A stretch of DNA of 23,318 bases from Actinomycetes bacterium (GTDB lineage: Bacteria; Actinomycetota; CALGFH01): positions 1 to 23,318 of the forward strand of contig JASLIH010000150.1 of the NCBI GenBank assembly GCA_030152105.1, in the 5' to 3' direction. The position numbers and the translations under genes were made by a program. Below are positions 5,846-13,388 of this stretch, piece by piece. How positions within the stretch are numbered: position 1 is the stretch's first letter; each line of letters starts with the position of its first letter. Under the pieces are notes generated by a model that was given only the letters and a program-made list of their open reading frames with translations, made no database searches and was not told where the DNA came from.

Positions 5846-7780
5846 TCAGACCGGCTGGTGCCAGCGGATCTGCTGGGCCAGGGCGACCGTGGCCGGGTCG
5901 GGGCCGACCCCCAGGTCCTGGTCGAGGGCGTCGGCGCACGCCTGGTACTGGCGCAGGGCCAGGTGGGGCTGGCCCTGGCGGGTGAAGCAGCGCATCAGGC
6001 GCCGATGGGCGTCCTCGCGGCAGCGGTCCCGCTCCACCAGCAGCCGGCACAGGGCGACACAGGCGCCGTACTGGTGCTGGCCGAAGTAGAGGCCGCTGAG
6101 CCGGTCGAGCACGTCCAGGTAGCTCAGCAGCAGGTGCTCCCTGGTCATGACCGGCCAGTCCTCGTACGGGTCGTCGGCCAGGAAGTCGCCCTGGTAGAGG
6201 GCGAGGGCCCGCTCGTAGTCGGCGGCCGCCCCGGCCAGGTCGCCGGCCGCCTCCAGCCGGCGGCCGCCGGCCACGTGCAGCTCGAACTCGTCGGTGTCCA
6301 GCCACAGCCGCAGCCCCGGGCCGAGCCGGTAGCTGCCGTCCTCCAGCACCACCACCTGGATCCCGGCGCTGTCCCGGAAGGCCCGCCGTAGCCCGTGGAC
6401 GGCCACGTTCAGGCTGTTGCGGGCCGCCGCCGGGGCCGCCTCGGGCCAGAACGCCTCCATCAGCTGCTCCCGCCGCGGCCAGGGGTCGCGGTGGGTGACC
6501 AGGTACTTGAGCAGCGAGCGGCCACGGCCGCTCGGCCAGTCGTCCACGGCCACGTCGTCCAGGCGGACCTTGAGCTGGCCGAGCAGGTGGACGCTGAGCA
6601 GGTGGCCGTCCGGCTCCCACCCGGGGCGGCCGTGGTCGTGCGGCGGGGCCAGGGTGGCGACCGGGCCGGCGGCGGCCCCGGCGGCGCAGTCGGCGTCCTC
6701 CAGCTCCAGGTAGAGCGGGACGGCGCGTTCGGCGGCGCCCCGGTCGACCAGGTAGTCGGCCGCCCGGTGGACCGTCTCGGCGCCAAGGGGCCGGGCCGGG
6801 GCCAGGGCGGCCCGGAGCGGGTCGCGCCAGCCGGTCCGCAGGGTCGACCAGCCGTCGGCCAGCGGCTGGAGCCAGGGCCCGGCCGGCGGGGCCGCGGCCT
6901 GGCCGAGCACCGCCGCCGACAGGGCCGGGTGGCTGTAGCCGACCTCCAGGGCGAGCGCCAGGGCCCGGTGCCCGTCGGCCCCGGTCCCGGCGAGCAGGCC
7001 GGCGGCCAGGTTGGCGAGCAGGTCCTCGACCCCGCCGGCCTGGTCGGCGGCCTGGGCGACCACCGCCGGGCCGAGGGCGGCCGCGGCCCCGCAGACCCCG
7101 ACCAGGTCGGCCGTGGCCCCCCGGCACAGGCTGGCCACCCGGCGGGCCGCGGCCGCCGGCAGCCGGGGCGCCTCCCGGCCCAGCAGCTCCCCGGCCGCAC
7201 CTGGGCCGAGTCGCAGGTCGTCGGCGGTGACGGTGGCCCCGCGGGCCGGCAGGGCGCCCGCCGGCAGGGCCTCGTCGCTGACCACGATGCAGGCCCGGTC
7301 CTCCTCCAGCAGCGGGTCGAGCAGGACCCCGAGCAGGGCCGGGCCCACCGGCCCGGCCGCCGCCGGGGTGCCGGGCCCGCCCAGGTGGTGGGCGTGCTCG
7401 ACCACCAGCGAGGCCGGGGCCGGGCTGGTCTCGGCCACGGCCCCGGCCAGCCGGGCGAACCGGGCCGGCCAGCCGCCGGCCGCCGGCGGGTCGCCGGCCG
7501 GCCCGGTGTCCAGCTCCCAGCCGAAGCCGGGGTGGTGGCGCTGGACGGCCGCGACCAGCGAGCGCAGGAAGGTCCCGGGGTCGCGGTCCTCGGGCCCGAG
7601 CCGGACCCAGATCACCGGCCGGCCCTGCCGCTGCAGGGCCTCGAACAGCCCCTCGCTCAGCAGGTACCCGGGTGGCGCGACAAAGGAGGTGAGGCCGCCG
7701 AGGGCGGCGCGGTCGAAGGTCCAGTGCCGCGCCGCCGCAGCGGGCGCGACCGGAGCCGCTGACTTGGCGATGAACGCCAT
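5846..7780 (-). CDS. SARP-type regulator with degenerate MalT-like NTPase module
   Basis: 644 aa transcriptional regulator. The N-terminal part aligns in layout with MalT/LuxR-type STAND ATPases (compare FVAPPGYL..., WVRLGPEDRDPGTFLRSLVAAVQ), but the P-loop lacks the GKT: APPGYLLSEG (residues 35-44) replaces the expected APPGYGKTT. The Walker B position reads LVVEHAHHL (125-133) instead of LVLDDYHxL. Residues about 395-485 form the SARP winged-helix DNA-binding domain (LLGQLKVRL, GRSLLKYLV, LMEAFWPE, ARNSLNVAVHGLRRAF). Residues 495-644 form the BTAD/TPR-like domain (ALALYQGDFLADDPYEDW to ALRQYQACADALDQDLGVGP). The order is reversed relative to AfsR-type proteins. The start is ATG 7780 with GGGGGG close upstream. 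It likely activates the paralog pair just downstream. Confidence 0.88.
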   Translation of the reverse strand: MAFIAKSAAPVAPAAAARHWTFDRAALGGLTSFVAPPGYLLSEGLFEALQRQGRPVIWVRLGPEDRDPGTFLRSLVAAVQRHHPGFGWELDTGPAGDPPAAGGWPARFARLAGAVAETSPAPASLVVEHAHHLGGPGTPAAAGPVGPALLGVLLDPLLEEDRACIVVSDEALPAGALPARGATVTADDLRLGPGAAGELLGREAPRLPAAAARRVASLCRGATADLVGVCGAAAALGPAVVAQAADQAGGVEDLLANLAAGLLAGTGADGHRALALALEVGYSHPALSAAVLGQAAAPPAGPWLQPLADGWSTLRTGWRDPLRAALAPARPLGAETVHRAADYLVDRGAAERAVPLYLELEDADCAAGAAAGPVATLAPPHDHGRPGWEPDGHLLSVHLLGQLKVRLDDVAVDDWPSGRGRSLLKYLVTHRDPWPRREQLMEAFWPEAAPAAARNSLNVAVHGLRRAFRDSAGIQVVVLEDGSYRLGPGLRLWLDTDEFELHVAGGRRLEAAGDLAGAAADYERALALYQGDFLADDPYEDWPVMTREHLLLSYLDVLDRLSGLYFGQHQYGACVALCRLLVERDRCREDAHRRLMRCFTRQGQPHLALRQYQACADALDQDLGVGPDPATVALAQQIRWHQPV

Positions 7781-7840
7781 CTTCCCCCCAGCTGTCGCAC
7801 CTCGGTCTGGTCATTGTTCTCCACCAGGCCAAGCAGGGCG

Positions 7841-7900
7841 GGTGACCGCCGTCACCGGGTCGCGGTGCCGTCGGTCACCGCCGGCCGGGCCGGGGTGACC
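7841..7900 (-). terminator. Double hairpin with four GGTGAC half-sites between SARP genes
   Basis: GGTGAC (7841-7846) pairs with GTCACC (7851-7856) over 4 nt. A second hairpin has GGTCACC (7873-7879) and GGTGACC (7894-7900) as outer arms and CCGGC (7881-7885) / GCCGG (7889-7893) as an inner stem, with one bulged G. The second hairpin begins 5 nt beyond the stop of the 980-aa SARP gene, fitting a GC-rich actinobacterial terminator without a U-tract. Because the half-site GGTGAC recurs four times in 60 bp upstream of the 644-aa SARP gene, an operator role is also possible. Confidence 0.5.
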
Positions 7901-7905
7901 CCTGG

Positions 7906-10848
7906 CTACCAGGAGACGAGCTTCCAGATCTCCGGTTCGAGGGTGCCGGGCTCGCCGACCTCGGCGAAGATCGCCACCGCCTGCTTGAGGTGGTCCATGG
8001 CCTCGGCATGGTGGCCGGCCAGGTGGAGCAGGTCGGCCAGGTTGTTGTGGAGGGCGGCCTCGCGGTGGCGGTCGCCCTGGCGGGCGCAGAGCTCCAGGGC
8101 GGTGCGGGTGTGCTCGACGGCCAGGTCGACCTCGCCGGTCGCCCGGTGGGCCAGGGCCAGGTTGTTGAGGGCGGCGACCCGGGCGCTGGGGTCGGGCAGG
8201 GCCTCGGCCAGGGCCAGGCTCTGCTCCAGGTGGCGGCGGGCGTTGTCGTGGTCGCCGCGGGCCGCCCCGAGCATGCCCAGCATGCCGTGGGCCCTGGCCA
8301 GGGCGGCGGCGTCGCCGGCCTCGGCGGCCAGGTCGAGGGCGTCCCTGGCCAGCTGCTCGGCGGCGTCGTCGCGGCCCTGGCGGTGGGCGGCCAGGCTGCG
8401 GTCGGCGGCCAGGCCGGCCCGGCGGGCCTCGGCGCCGGCGCTGCCAAGGGCGGCCAGGGCGGCGGTCAGGTGCCGCTCGGCCGCGTCCCAGTCGCCCCGG
8501 CGGGCCGAGACGGCCCCCAGCTTCTGCTCGATGACCCAGCGGTCGCCGTCCTCGGCCGCCCCGGCGGCCTCGGTGTAGGCGGCCAGGGCGGCGTCGTAGT
8601 TGCCGAGCAGGGTCTCCAGGTCGCCGATGGCGGCGTGCAGGCCGGCCGGGTCGGGATGGCCGAGACCGGCCGCGGCCCGGTAGTGGCCAAGCGCCTCACG
8701 GTTGGCGAACACCGCCCGGGCCTGGTCGCCGGCCAGCCGGTGGTAGCCGGCCGCCTCGGCGGGGGCGCCGCCCAGCTCCAGGTGCCTGGCGATCGAGGCC
8801 GCCGGCGGCTCCTGAGGACGGCGGCCGCGGGCGGCGGCGGCCAGGGCCTCCCCTACCCGGCGGTGCAGCAGCCGCCGCCTGGCCAGGCTGGTCTGCTCGT
8901 AGACGAGGTCGCGGACCAGCCCGTGGCCGAAGTCGTAGACGTCCCCGGCGACCTCGTGGACCAGGCCCCTGGCGGCCAGCTCCTCGAGGGCGGCCACCGC
9001 CTCCTCGTCGCTGCGGCCGCTGGCCGCCCGGGCGGTGTCGACCTCGAAGGAGCGGCCGAGCACGGCCGCGGTGGCCAGCACCTGCCGGGCCGCGTCGCCG
9101 ACCCCGCGGACCCGGGCCGCGAGCAGGTCGCGGGCCCCGCCCGGGAGCAGCGCCGGCAGCTCGCCGTCCTCCCCCACGGCGGCCAGGTACTCCAGCACCA
9201 GGAACGGCAGCCCCTCGGTCCGCTCGTGCAGCAGCCCGGCCGCCCCGGCCCGGGCCGGGGCCACGGCGGCGACCAGCTCGGCCACCCCGGCGGCGTCCAG
9301 GCGGGACAGCTCGAGCACGCTGCCCCGGCCGGCCCGCCTGGTCTCGGCGGCCAGCCGGCGCAGCCGGGCGTCGGCCGGGACCTGCTCGGAGCGCCAGCAG
9401 GCGACCACCAGCAGGGGGCGGCCCTCGAGCCGGTGGACCAGGTAGGCGAGCACGTCCAGGGAGGCCTCGTCGGCCCACTGGAGGTCGTCGACGACGAGCA
9501 GCCCCGGCACCGGCCCGGCGGTGGCGGCCAGCAGGACCTGGCTGACCCCCTCGAAGAACTGGCGCCCTGCCGCCGGCCCGTCCAGCGGCCCCGGCTCGGG
9601 CAGCCCCGGGTAGGCCTCGACCAGCTCGGGCAGCAGCCGACTGGCCTCGGCCAGCCAGTGCCGCGGCACCTGGTCAAGCGACGGGCCTGCGGCCAGGACA
9701 CCACGCAGCCCCTCGATGAACGGCCCGTAGGCGACCCCGGCCTCCTCCTCATAGCAGCGGCCCCGGACCACCGAGGCCCCCAGGGAGCGGGCGTGGCCGG
9801 CCAGCTCGTCGGCCAGCCGGGTCTTGCCGATCCCGGCCTCGCCCTCGATCACCGCCAGCCGTCCGTCCCCGGCCACCTGTGCGTACGCCTCCAGCAGGGC
9901 CGCCAGCTCCTGGTCCCGCCCGACCAGCGGCACCAGGGGGCTGTGGACAGCCGAACGCCCCCCCTCCCCGGTTGGGCTACCCTCCCATGCAGGGGCCCCA
10001 ACACCCGGCGGGTGGGGTTCCGGCGCGCCCCGGGTAGCGGGGCTGTCCACAGTCTCCGCCGGGGCGGGGATCACGTCGGGGGGCGGGGGGAGGCGGCTGG
10101 CCTGGATCGCCTCGTGCACGGCGACCGTCTCCTCCAGCGGCTCGACCCCCAGCTCCTCCTCCAGCACCCGCTGGCAGGCCTGGAACTGGCGCAGGGCGGC
10201 CCCGCGGCGGCCGCTCCAGGTGTAGATCCGCATGAGCTGGCGGTGGGCCGGCTCGTGCAGCGGGTCGAGGGCCAGCCAGCGGCGGGCGGCGTCGACCGCG
10301 TCGTCCCAGTGGTGCTGGCCGATCTGGGCCGTGGCCAGGCGCTCCAGGGTCCCCGCGAGCTCGCGCCGCAGCCGCTCGGCCTGGAAGTACTGCCAGTCGT
10401 CGAAGCTGGCGCTGTCGCGCAGGCTGAACCCGGCCAGGAAGTCGCCCCGGTGGAGCCCGGCCGCCGCGGCCAGCGGGGCGACACAGGCCGGGCAGGCGTC
10501 CTCGGGCGGGTGGCCGTGGTCGCGGCGGCCGGCCAGCAGCCCCTCGAACTCGGCCACGTCCAGCCAGAAGCTGGTCCGGGCGAACCCGACGGTCGTCCGG
10601 TCGGCGGCCAGCCACCCCGGCCCGACCGCCTTGTTCAGGGTCGACAGGGTGCGCCGCAGCGCCCCCCTGGCGTGCTCGGTGTCGTAGTCGGGCCACAGCA
10701 GCCCGGCCACGGCGTCGCGGCCGTGCCGCTCGGGGTGCATGGCCAGGTAGGCGAGCAGGGCGATGGCCTTGCGGGTGTCGACCTCGATCGGCGCCCCGTC
10801 CCGCTCCACCCGCGGCGGCCCCAGCAGCGCGATCCGCAGCTCCGCCAT
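7906..10848 (-). CDS. AfsR-like SARP regulator: BTAD - AAA/STAND ATPase - TPR
   Basis: 980 aa. The N-terminal SARP winged helix spans about residues 4-95 (IALLGPPRVERDG, KAIALLAYLAMH, LLWPDYDTEHARGALRRTLSTLN). BTAD covers about 97-250 and includes GDFLAGFSLRDSASFDDW (135-152) and ALRQFQACQRVLEEELGVEP (218-237). It also carries a CPAC motif (119-122) common in this subgroup. A Pro/Gly-rich linker (253-304) precedes an AAA_16-type ATPase with intact Walker A GEAGIGKTR (336-344) and Walker B LLVVDDLQWAD (450-460). The C-terminal third is TPR-like repeats (for example NNLALAHRATGEVDLAVEHTRTALEL) and ends EPEIWKLVSW. It should act as an ATP-dependent transcriptional activator. ATG 10848 was chosen for homology and GGGGGG upstream. 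It is divergent from the partner-switch operon (154 nt between starts); its targets are unknown. Confidence 0.92.
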   Translation of the reverse strand: MAELRIALLGPPRVERDGAPIEVDTRKAIALLAYLAMHPERHGRDAVAGLLWPDYDTEHARGALRRTLSTLNKAVGPGWLAADRTTVGFARTSFWLDVAEFEGLLAGRRDHGHPPEDACPACVAPLAAAAGLHRGDFLAGFSLRDSASFDDWQYFQAERLRRELAGTLERLATAQIGQHHWDDAVDAARRWLALDPLHEPAHRQLMRIYTWSGRRGAALRQFQACQRVLEEELGVEPLEETVAVHEAIQASRLPPPPDVIPAPAETVDSPATRGAPEPHPPGVGAPAWEGSPTGEGGRSAVHSPLVPLVGRDQELAALLEAYAQVAGDGRLAVIEGEAGIGKTRLADELAGHARSLGASVVRGRCYEEEAGVAYGPFIEGLRGVLAAGPSLDQVPRHWLAEASRLLPELVEAYPGLPEPGPLDGPAAGRQFFEGVSQVLLAATAGPVPGLLVVDDLQWADEASLDVLAYLVHRLEGRPLLVVACWRSEQVPADARLRRLAAETRRAGRGSVLELSRLDAAGVAELVAAVAPARAGAAGLLHERTEGLPFLVLEYLAAVGEDGELPALLPGGARDLLAARVRGVGDAARQVLATAAVLGRSFEVDTARAASGRSDEEAVAALEELAARGLVHEVAGDVYDFGHGLVRDLVYEQTSLARRRLLHRRVGEALAAAARGRRPQEPPAASIARHLELGGAPAEAAGYHRLAGDQARAVFANREALGHYRAAAGLGHPDPAGLHAAIGDLETLLGNYDAALAAYTEAAGAAEDGDRWVIEQKLGAVSARRGDWDAAERHLTAALAALGSAGAEARRAGLAADRSLAAHRQGRDDAAEQLARDALDLAAEAGDAAALARAHGMLGMLGAARGDHDNARRHLEQSLALAEALPDPSARVAALNNLALAHRATGEVDLAVEHTRTALELCARQGDRHREAALHNNLADLLHLAGHHAEAMDHLKQAVAIFAEVGEPGTLEPEIWKLVSW
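9941..10052. repeat. 112-bp element with 12-bp inverted ends inside SARP linker
   Basis: CTGTGGACAGCC (9941-9952) and GGCTGTCCACAG (10041-10052) are perfect inverted repeats bounding 112 bp. The stretch encodes residues about 266-303 of the 980-aa SARP, which coincide with the Pro/Gly-rich linker between BTAD and ATPase. On the plus strand it contains GGGGCTGTGGACA and, 33 nt after the first C of the repeat, TGGGCTACCCTCCC. The same two boxes with identical spacing occur at 15332-15382. This supports a small interspersed repeat inserted in frame; no target duplication was seen. Confidence 0.55.
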
Positions 10849-10904
10849 GCACCCCCCTTCCCCTGGCCGCGCTCCGCGGTCAGCATGGCACGACCCGGCC
10901 CGGC

Positions 10905-10958
10905 CCGTAACGTTCCCGGGACGGTCGCATGACCCCCGTCGTAGCGGATTCCGTAACG
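10905..10958. promoter_or_regulatory. Direct repeats CCGTAACG in divergent promoter region
   Basis: CCGTAACG occurs at 10905-10912 and again at 10951-10958, 46 nt apart, in the 154-nt region between the divergent 980-aa SARP and GAF-SpoIIE genes. They could be regulator binding sites serving both promoters. No convincing -35/-10 pair was identified on either strand. Confidence 0.3.
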
Positions 10959-11002
10959 ATGCCGGAGCGGTGGGACGGTACAACTGCTCCCAAGGAGGTG
11001 CC

Positions 11003-12634
11003 ATGACCACGATCCCGAGCAACCTGCGGCGGGTCCTGCGGCGCGAGCCGCGGGTCCGGCCTTCGACCGAGCCCGTGGCCGCGCCGCCCGAGCGGGTCGA
11101 GGCGCCGCCGGTCGAGATCGCGCCCAACGACCCGCTGGTCGCCTACTTCTCGGGGGCGACCGGGGCGGTCGACATCGGCGCACTGCAACTGGACTCCCCC
11201 GCCCTCGAGGGCCTGCGCGAGGCCGGCATCAAGCTGGTCGTCCCCCTGGTCAGCCAGGGCGAGCTGATCGGCCTGCTCAACCTGGGCCCACGGCGCAGCG
11301 AGCAGGAGTACTCAGCCGACGACCGCAAGCTGCTCAACGACCTGGCCGGCCACGCCGCCCCGGCCGTGCGGGTCGCCCAGCTGGTCCGCGAGCAGGAGGC
11401 CGAGGTCCGCCAGCGTGAGCGGATCGAGCAGGAGCTGCGGGTCGCCCAGCTGATCCAGCAGCAGTTCCTGCCCGAGGAGCTGCCCAACCTGAGCGGCTGG
11501 GAGTTCGCGGCCTTCTACGGCCCGGCCCGCGAGGTCGGCGGCGACTTCTACGACTTCATCAAGCTGCCCGAGGGCCAGCTGGGGATCGTGGTCGGCGACG
11601 TGACCGACAAGGGCGTCCCGGCGGCGCTGGTCATGGCCACCACCCACTCGATCCTGCGGGCCGAGGCGCCCCGCCTGATCGCCCCCAGCGAGGTCCTCAC
11701 CAGGGTCAACAACCTGCTGGTGGACGAGATGCCGGCGCACATGTTCGTGACCTGCCTGTACGCGGTCCTCAACCCCGAGACCGGGCAGCTGCGCTACGCC
11801 AACGCCGGCCACAACGTCCCCTATGTCAGCACCGAGGGCGGGGTCACCGAGCTGCGGGCCACCGGCATGCCCCTCGGCCTGCTGCCCGAGATGGAGTACG
11901 AGGAGAAGGAGGCGACCCTCGCCCCCGGCGACACGGTCCTGCTCCACTCCGACGGGCTGGCCGAGGCCCACAACACCCGGCGGGAGATGTTCGGCTTCCC
12001 GCGGGTGGCCTCCCTGACCGGCGAGGCCTCCGACGGCGAGGTGCTGATCGACCGGCTGCTCAAGGAGCTGCAGGACTTCGTCGGCCCCGAGGTCGAGCAG
12101 GAGGACGACATCACCCTGGTCACCCTGGGACGGCGGGCCGCCGGCGGCGCGCCCGCCCACGCCCCCGCCGTCCCCGGCGCCCCCGGCGGCGCCGAGCGGC
12201 AGCTGGCCGCCTTCGAGGTGGCCAGCGAGCCCGGCAACGAGCGCCTGGCCATCGACCAGGTCGCCGAGGCGGTGGCCGGGCTGGGGCTGGACGGCCCCCG
12301 CCTGGAGCGGCTCAAGACGGCCGTCGGCGAGGCGACCATGAACGCCATCGAGCACGGCAACGGCAACCGGCCGGAGCTGCCGGTCGTGGTCAGCGTGGTC
12401 GCCGACGACACCGACGTGACGGTGCGGATCACCGACCAGGGCGGCGAACGTGTCCTCCCCGAGGTCGAGACGCCCGACCTGGAGGCCAAGCTGGCCGGCC
12501 TCCAGACACCCCGGGGCTGGGGCCTGTTCCTCATCCAGAACATGGTCGACCGCCTGGAGACCACCGTCGACCAGCACCACCACACCATCGAGCTGACCAT
12601 GCACCTCAAGGAGGCACCTGATGCCCGGAGCTGA
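11003..12634 (+). CDS. GAF - SpoIIE (PP2C) phosphatase - HATPase anti-sigma kinase fusion
   Basis: 543 aa from ATG 11003 (AAGGAGG 5 nt upstream). Residues about 45-128 look like the C-terminal half of a GAF domain (IKLVVPLVSQGELIGLLNLGP), followed by a short coiled linker (128-152). Residues 165-378 are an RsbU/SpoIIE phosphatase with the metal-binding acids in REVGGDFYD (D181), GDVTDKG (D199), HSDG (D317) and EDDITLV (D368/369). Residues about 400-537 are an RsbW-type HATPase with N box GEATMNAIEHGN (442-453), G1 ITDQG (476-480) and G2 RGWGLFLIQNMVD (504-516). One polypeptide would therefore both dephosphorylate and phosphorylate STAS proteins, and two of these are encoded directly downstream. 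The first overlaps this gene by 14 nt. No sigma factor is in the window. Confidence 0.93.
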   Translation: MTTIPSNLRRVLRREPRVRPSTEPVAAPPERVEAPPVEIAPNDPLVAYFSGATGAVDIGALQLDSPALEGLREAGIKLVVPLVSQGELIGLLNLGPRRSEQEYSADDRKLLNDLAGHAAPAVRVAQLVREQEAEVRQRERIEQELRVAQLIQQQFLPEELPNLSGWEFAAFYGPAREVGGDFYDFIKLPEGQLGIVVGDVTDKGVPAALVMATTHSILRAEAPRLIAPSEVLTRVNNLLVDEMPAHMFVTCLYAVLNPETGQLRYANAGHNVPYVSTEGGVTELRATGMPLGLLPEMEYEEKEATLAPGDTVLLHSDGLAEAHNTRREMFGFPRVASLTGEASDGEVLIDRLLKELQDFVGPEVEQEDDITLVTLGRRAAGGAPAHAPAVPGAPGGAERQLAAFEVASEPGNERLAIDQVAEAVAGLGLDGPRLERLKTAVGEATMNAIEHGNGNRPELPVVVSVVADDTDVTVRITDQGGERVLPEVETPDLEAKLAGLQTPRGWGLFLIQNMVDRLETTVDQHHHTIELTMHLKEAPDARS

Positions 12635-12977
12635 GTTCGGGGCCGATGTCCGATCCCACGACAGCACCGGCGTGATCGACCTGCACGGCGAGATCAACCT
12701 CGGTGCCGACCAGGCCCTTGGGGCCGCCTACGAGCGGGCGGTCCAGGACGACCCGAGCACGGTCGTGCTGAACTTCGCCGACGTCGACTACATCAACTCG
12801 ACCGGCATCGCCCTGATCGTCGGGCTGCTGGCCAGGGCCCGCAAGGAGCACCGGACGGTGCGTGCCTTCGGGCTCAGCGAGCACTACCGCCAGATCTTCG
12901 CCATCACCCGCCTGAGCGACTTCATGGGGATCTACGCCGACGAGGACAGCGCCGTCTCCGCCACTGTCTCCACCTGA
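12621..12977 (+). CDS. STAS-domain anti-sigma factor antagonist (first of two)
   Basis: 118 aa single STAS domain of the RsbV/SpoIIAA type. The conserved phosphorylation site is DVDYINSTGIALIVGLL, with Ser60 (or Thr61) as the expected target of the upstream kinase domain. VIDLHGEINLGAD at residues 18-30 is the usual first strand-helix. The start ATG 12621 lies inside the end of the phosphatase/kinase gene, with AAGGAGG 6 nt upstream, so the two are translationally coupled. It shares FGL.EHYRQIF..TRL with the next gene, showing a tandem duplication. In the unphosphorylated state it should bind the anti-sigma module and release a sigma factor or another partner. Confidence 0.94.
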   Translation: MPGAEFGADVRSHDSTGVIDLHGEINLGADQALGAAYERAVQDDPSTVVLNFADVDYINSTGIALIVGLLARARKEHRTVRAFGLSEHYRQIFAITRLSDFMGIYADEDSAVSATVST

Positions 12978-13012
12978 ACCCGCCGGTCCAGCGAAAAAGG
13001 GAGGGCCAAGCA

Positions 13013-13372
13013 ATGACCGAGGGCAGCCTCATCACCGATGTCCGGGAGCTGTCGAGCCGGGCCAGCGTCATCGACTTCAAGGGCGACGTGACCGCGTCGT
13101 CCGAGAAGGCCCTGGCCGACGCCTACACGAGGGCGAGCGGCAAGTTCACCCGCACGATCGTCCTCAACTTCAGCGGTCTCGAGTACATGAACAGTGGCGG
13201 CATCGGGATGCTGGTGACGCTGCTGGTCCGGGCGAACCGCCAGCGCCAGCGGCTGGTCGCCTTCGGGCTCAACGAGCACTACCGCCAGATCTTCGAGCTG
13301 ACCCGCCTGGACGAGGCGATCGGCATCTTCGACAGCGAGGCCGAGGCGTTCGCCGACGCCGACGCGCCATGA
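13013..13372 (+). CDS. STAS-domain anti-sigma factor antagonist (second of two)
   Basis: 119 aa STAS protein, paralog of the preceding gene. VIDFKGDVTASSEKAL (residues 19-34) leads to the phospho-site LEYMNSGGIGMLVTLL with Ser61. The helix FGLNEHYRQIFELTRLDEAIGIF matches its neighbour almost residue for residue around EHYRQIF. GGGAGGG about 7 nt before ATG 13013 is a strong ribosome site, and 35 nt separate it from the first STAS gene. Two antagonists with one kinase/phosphatase suggest competing or sequential outputs. The C-terminus is acidic (SEAEAFADADAP). Confidence 0.94.
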   Translation: MTEGSLITDVRELSSRASVIDFKGDVTASSEKALADAYTRASGKFTRTIVLNFSGLEYMNSGGIGMLVTLLVRANRQRQRLVAFGLNEHYRQIFELTRLDEAIGIFDSEAEAFADADAP

Positions 13373-13388
13373 CCTGAGGAGCACCCCG

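Noticed and set aside
9941..10052. Insertion sequence or integron-like mobile element
   Set aside because: There is no transposase and no target-site duplication; only short inverted ends are present, so it is called a small repeat rather than an IS.
7990..10932. 980-codon plus-strand open frame opposite the large SARP gene
   Set aside because: It is an antisense shadow: Gly/Gln/Val-rich with no domain, while the minus strand has BTAD, Walker A/B and TPR motifs.
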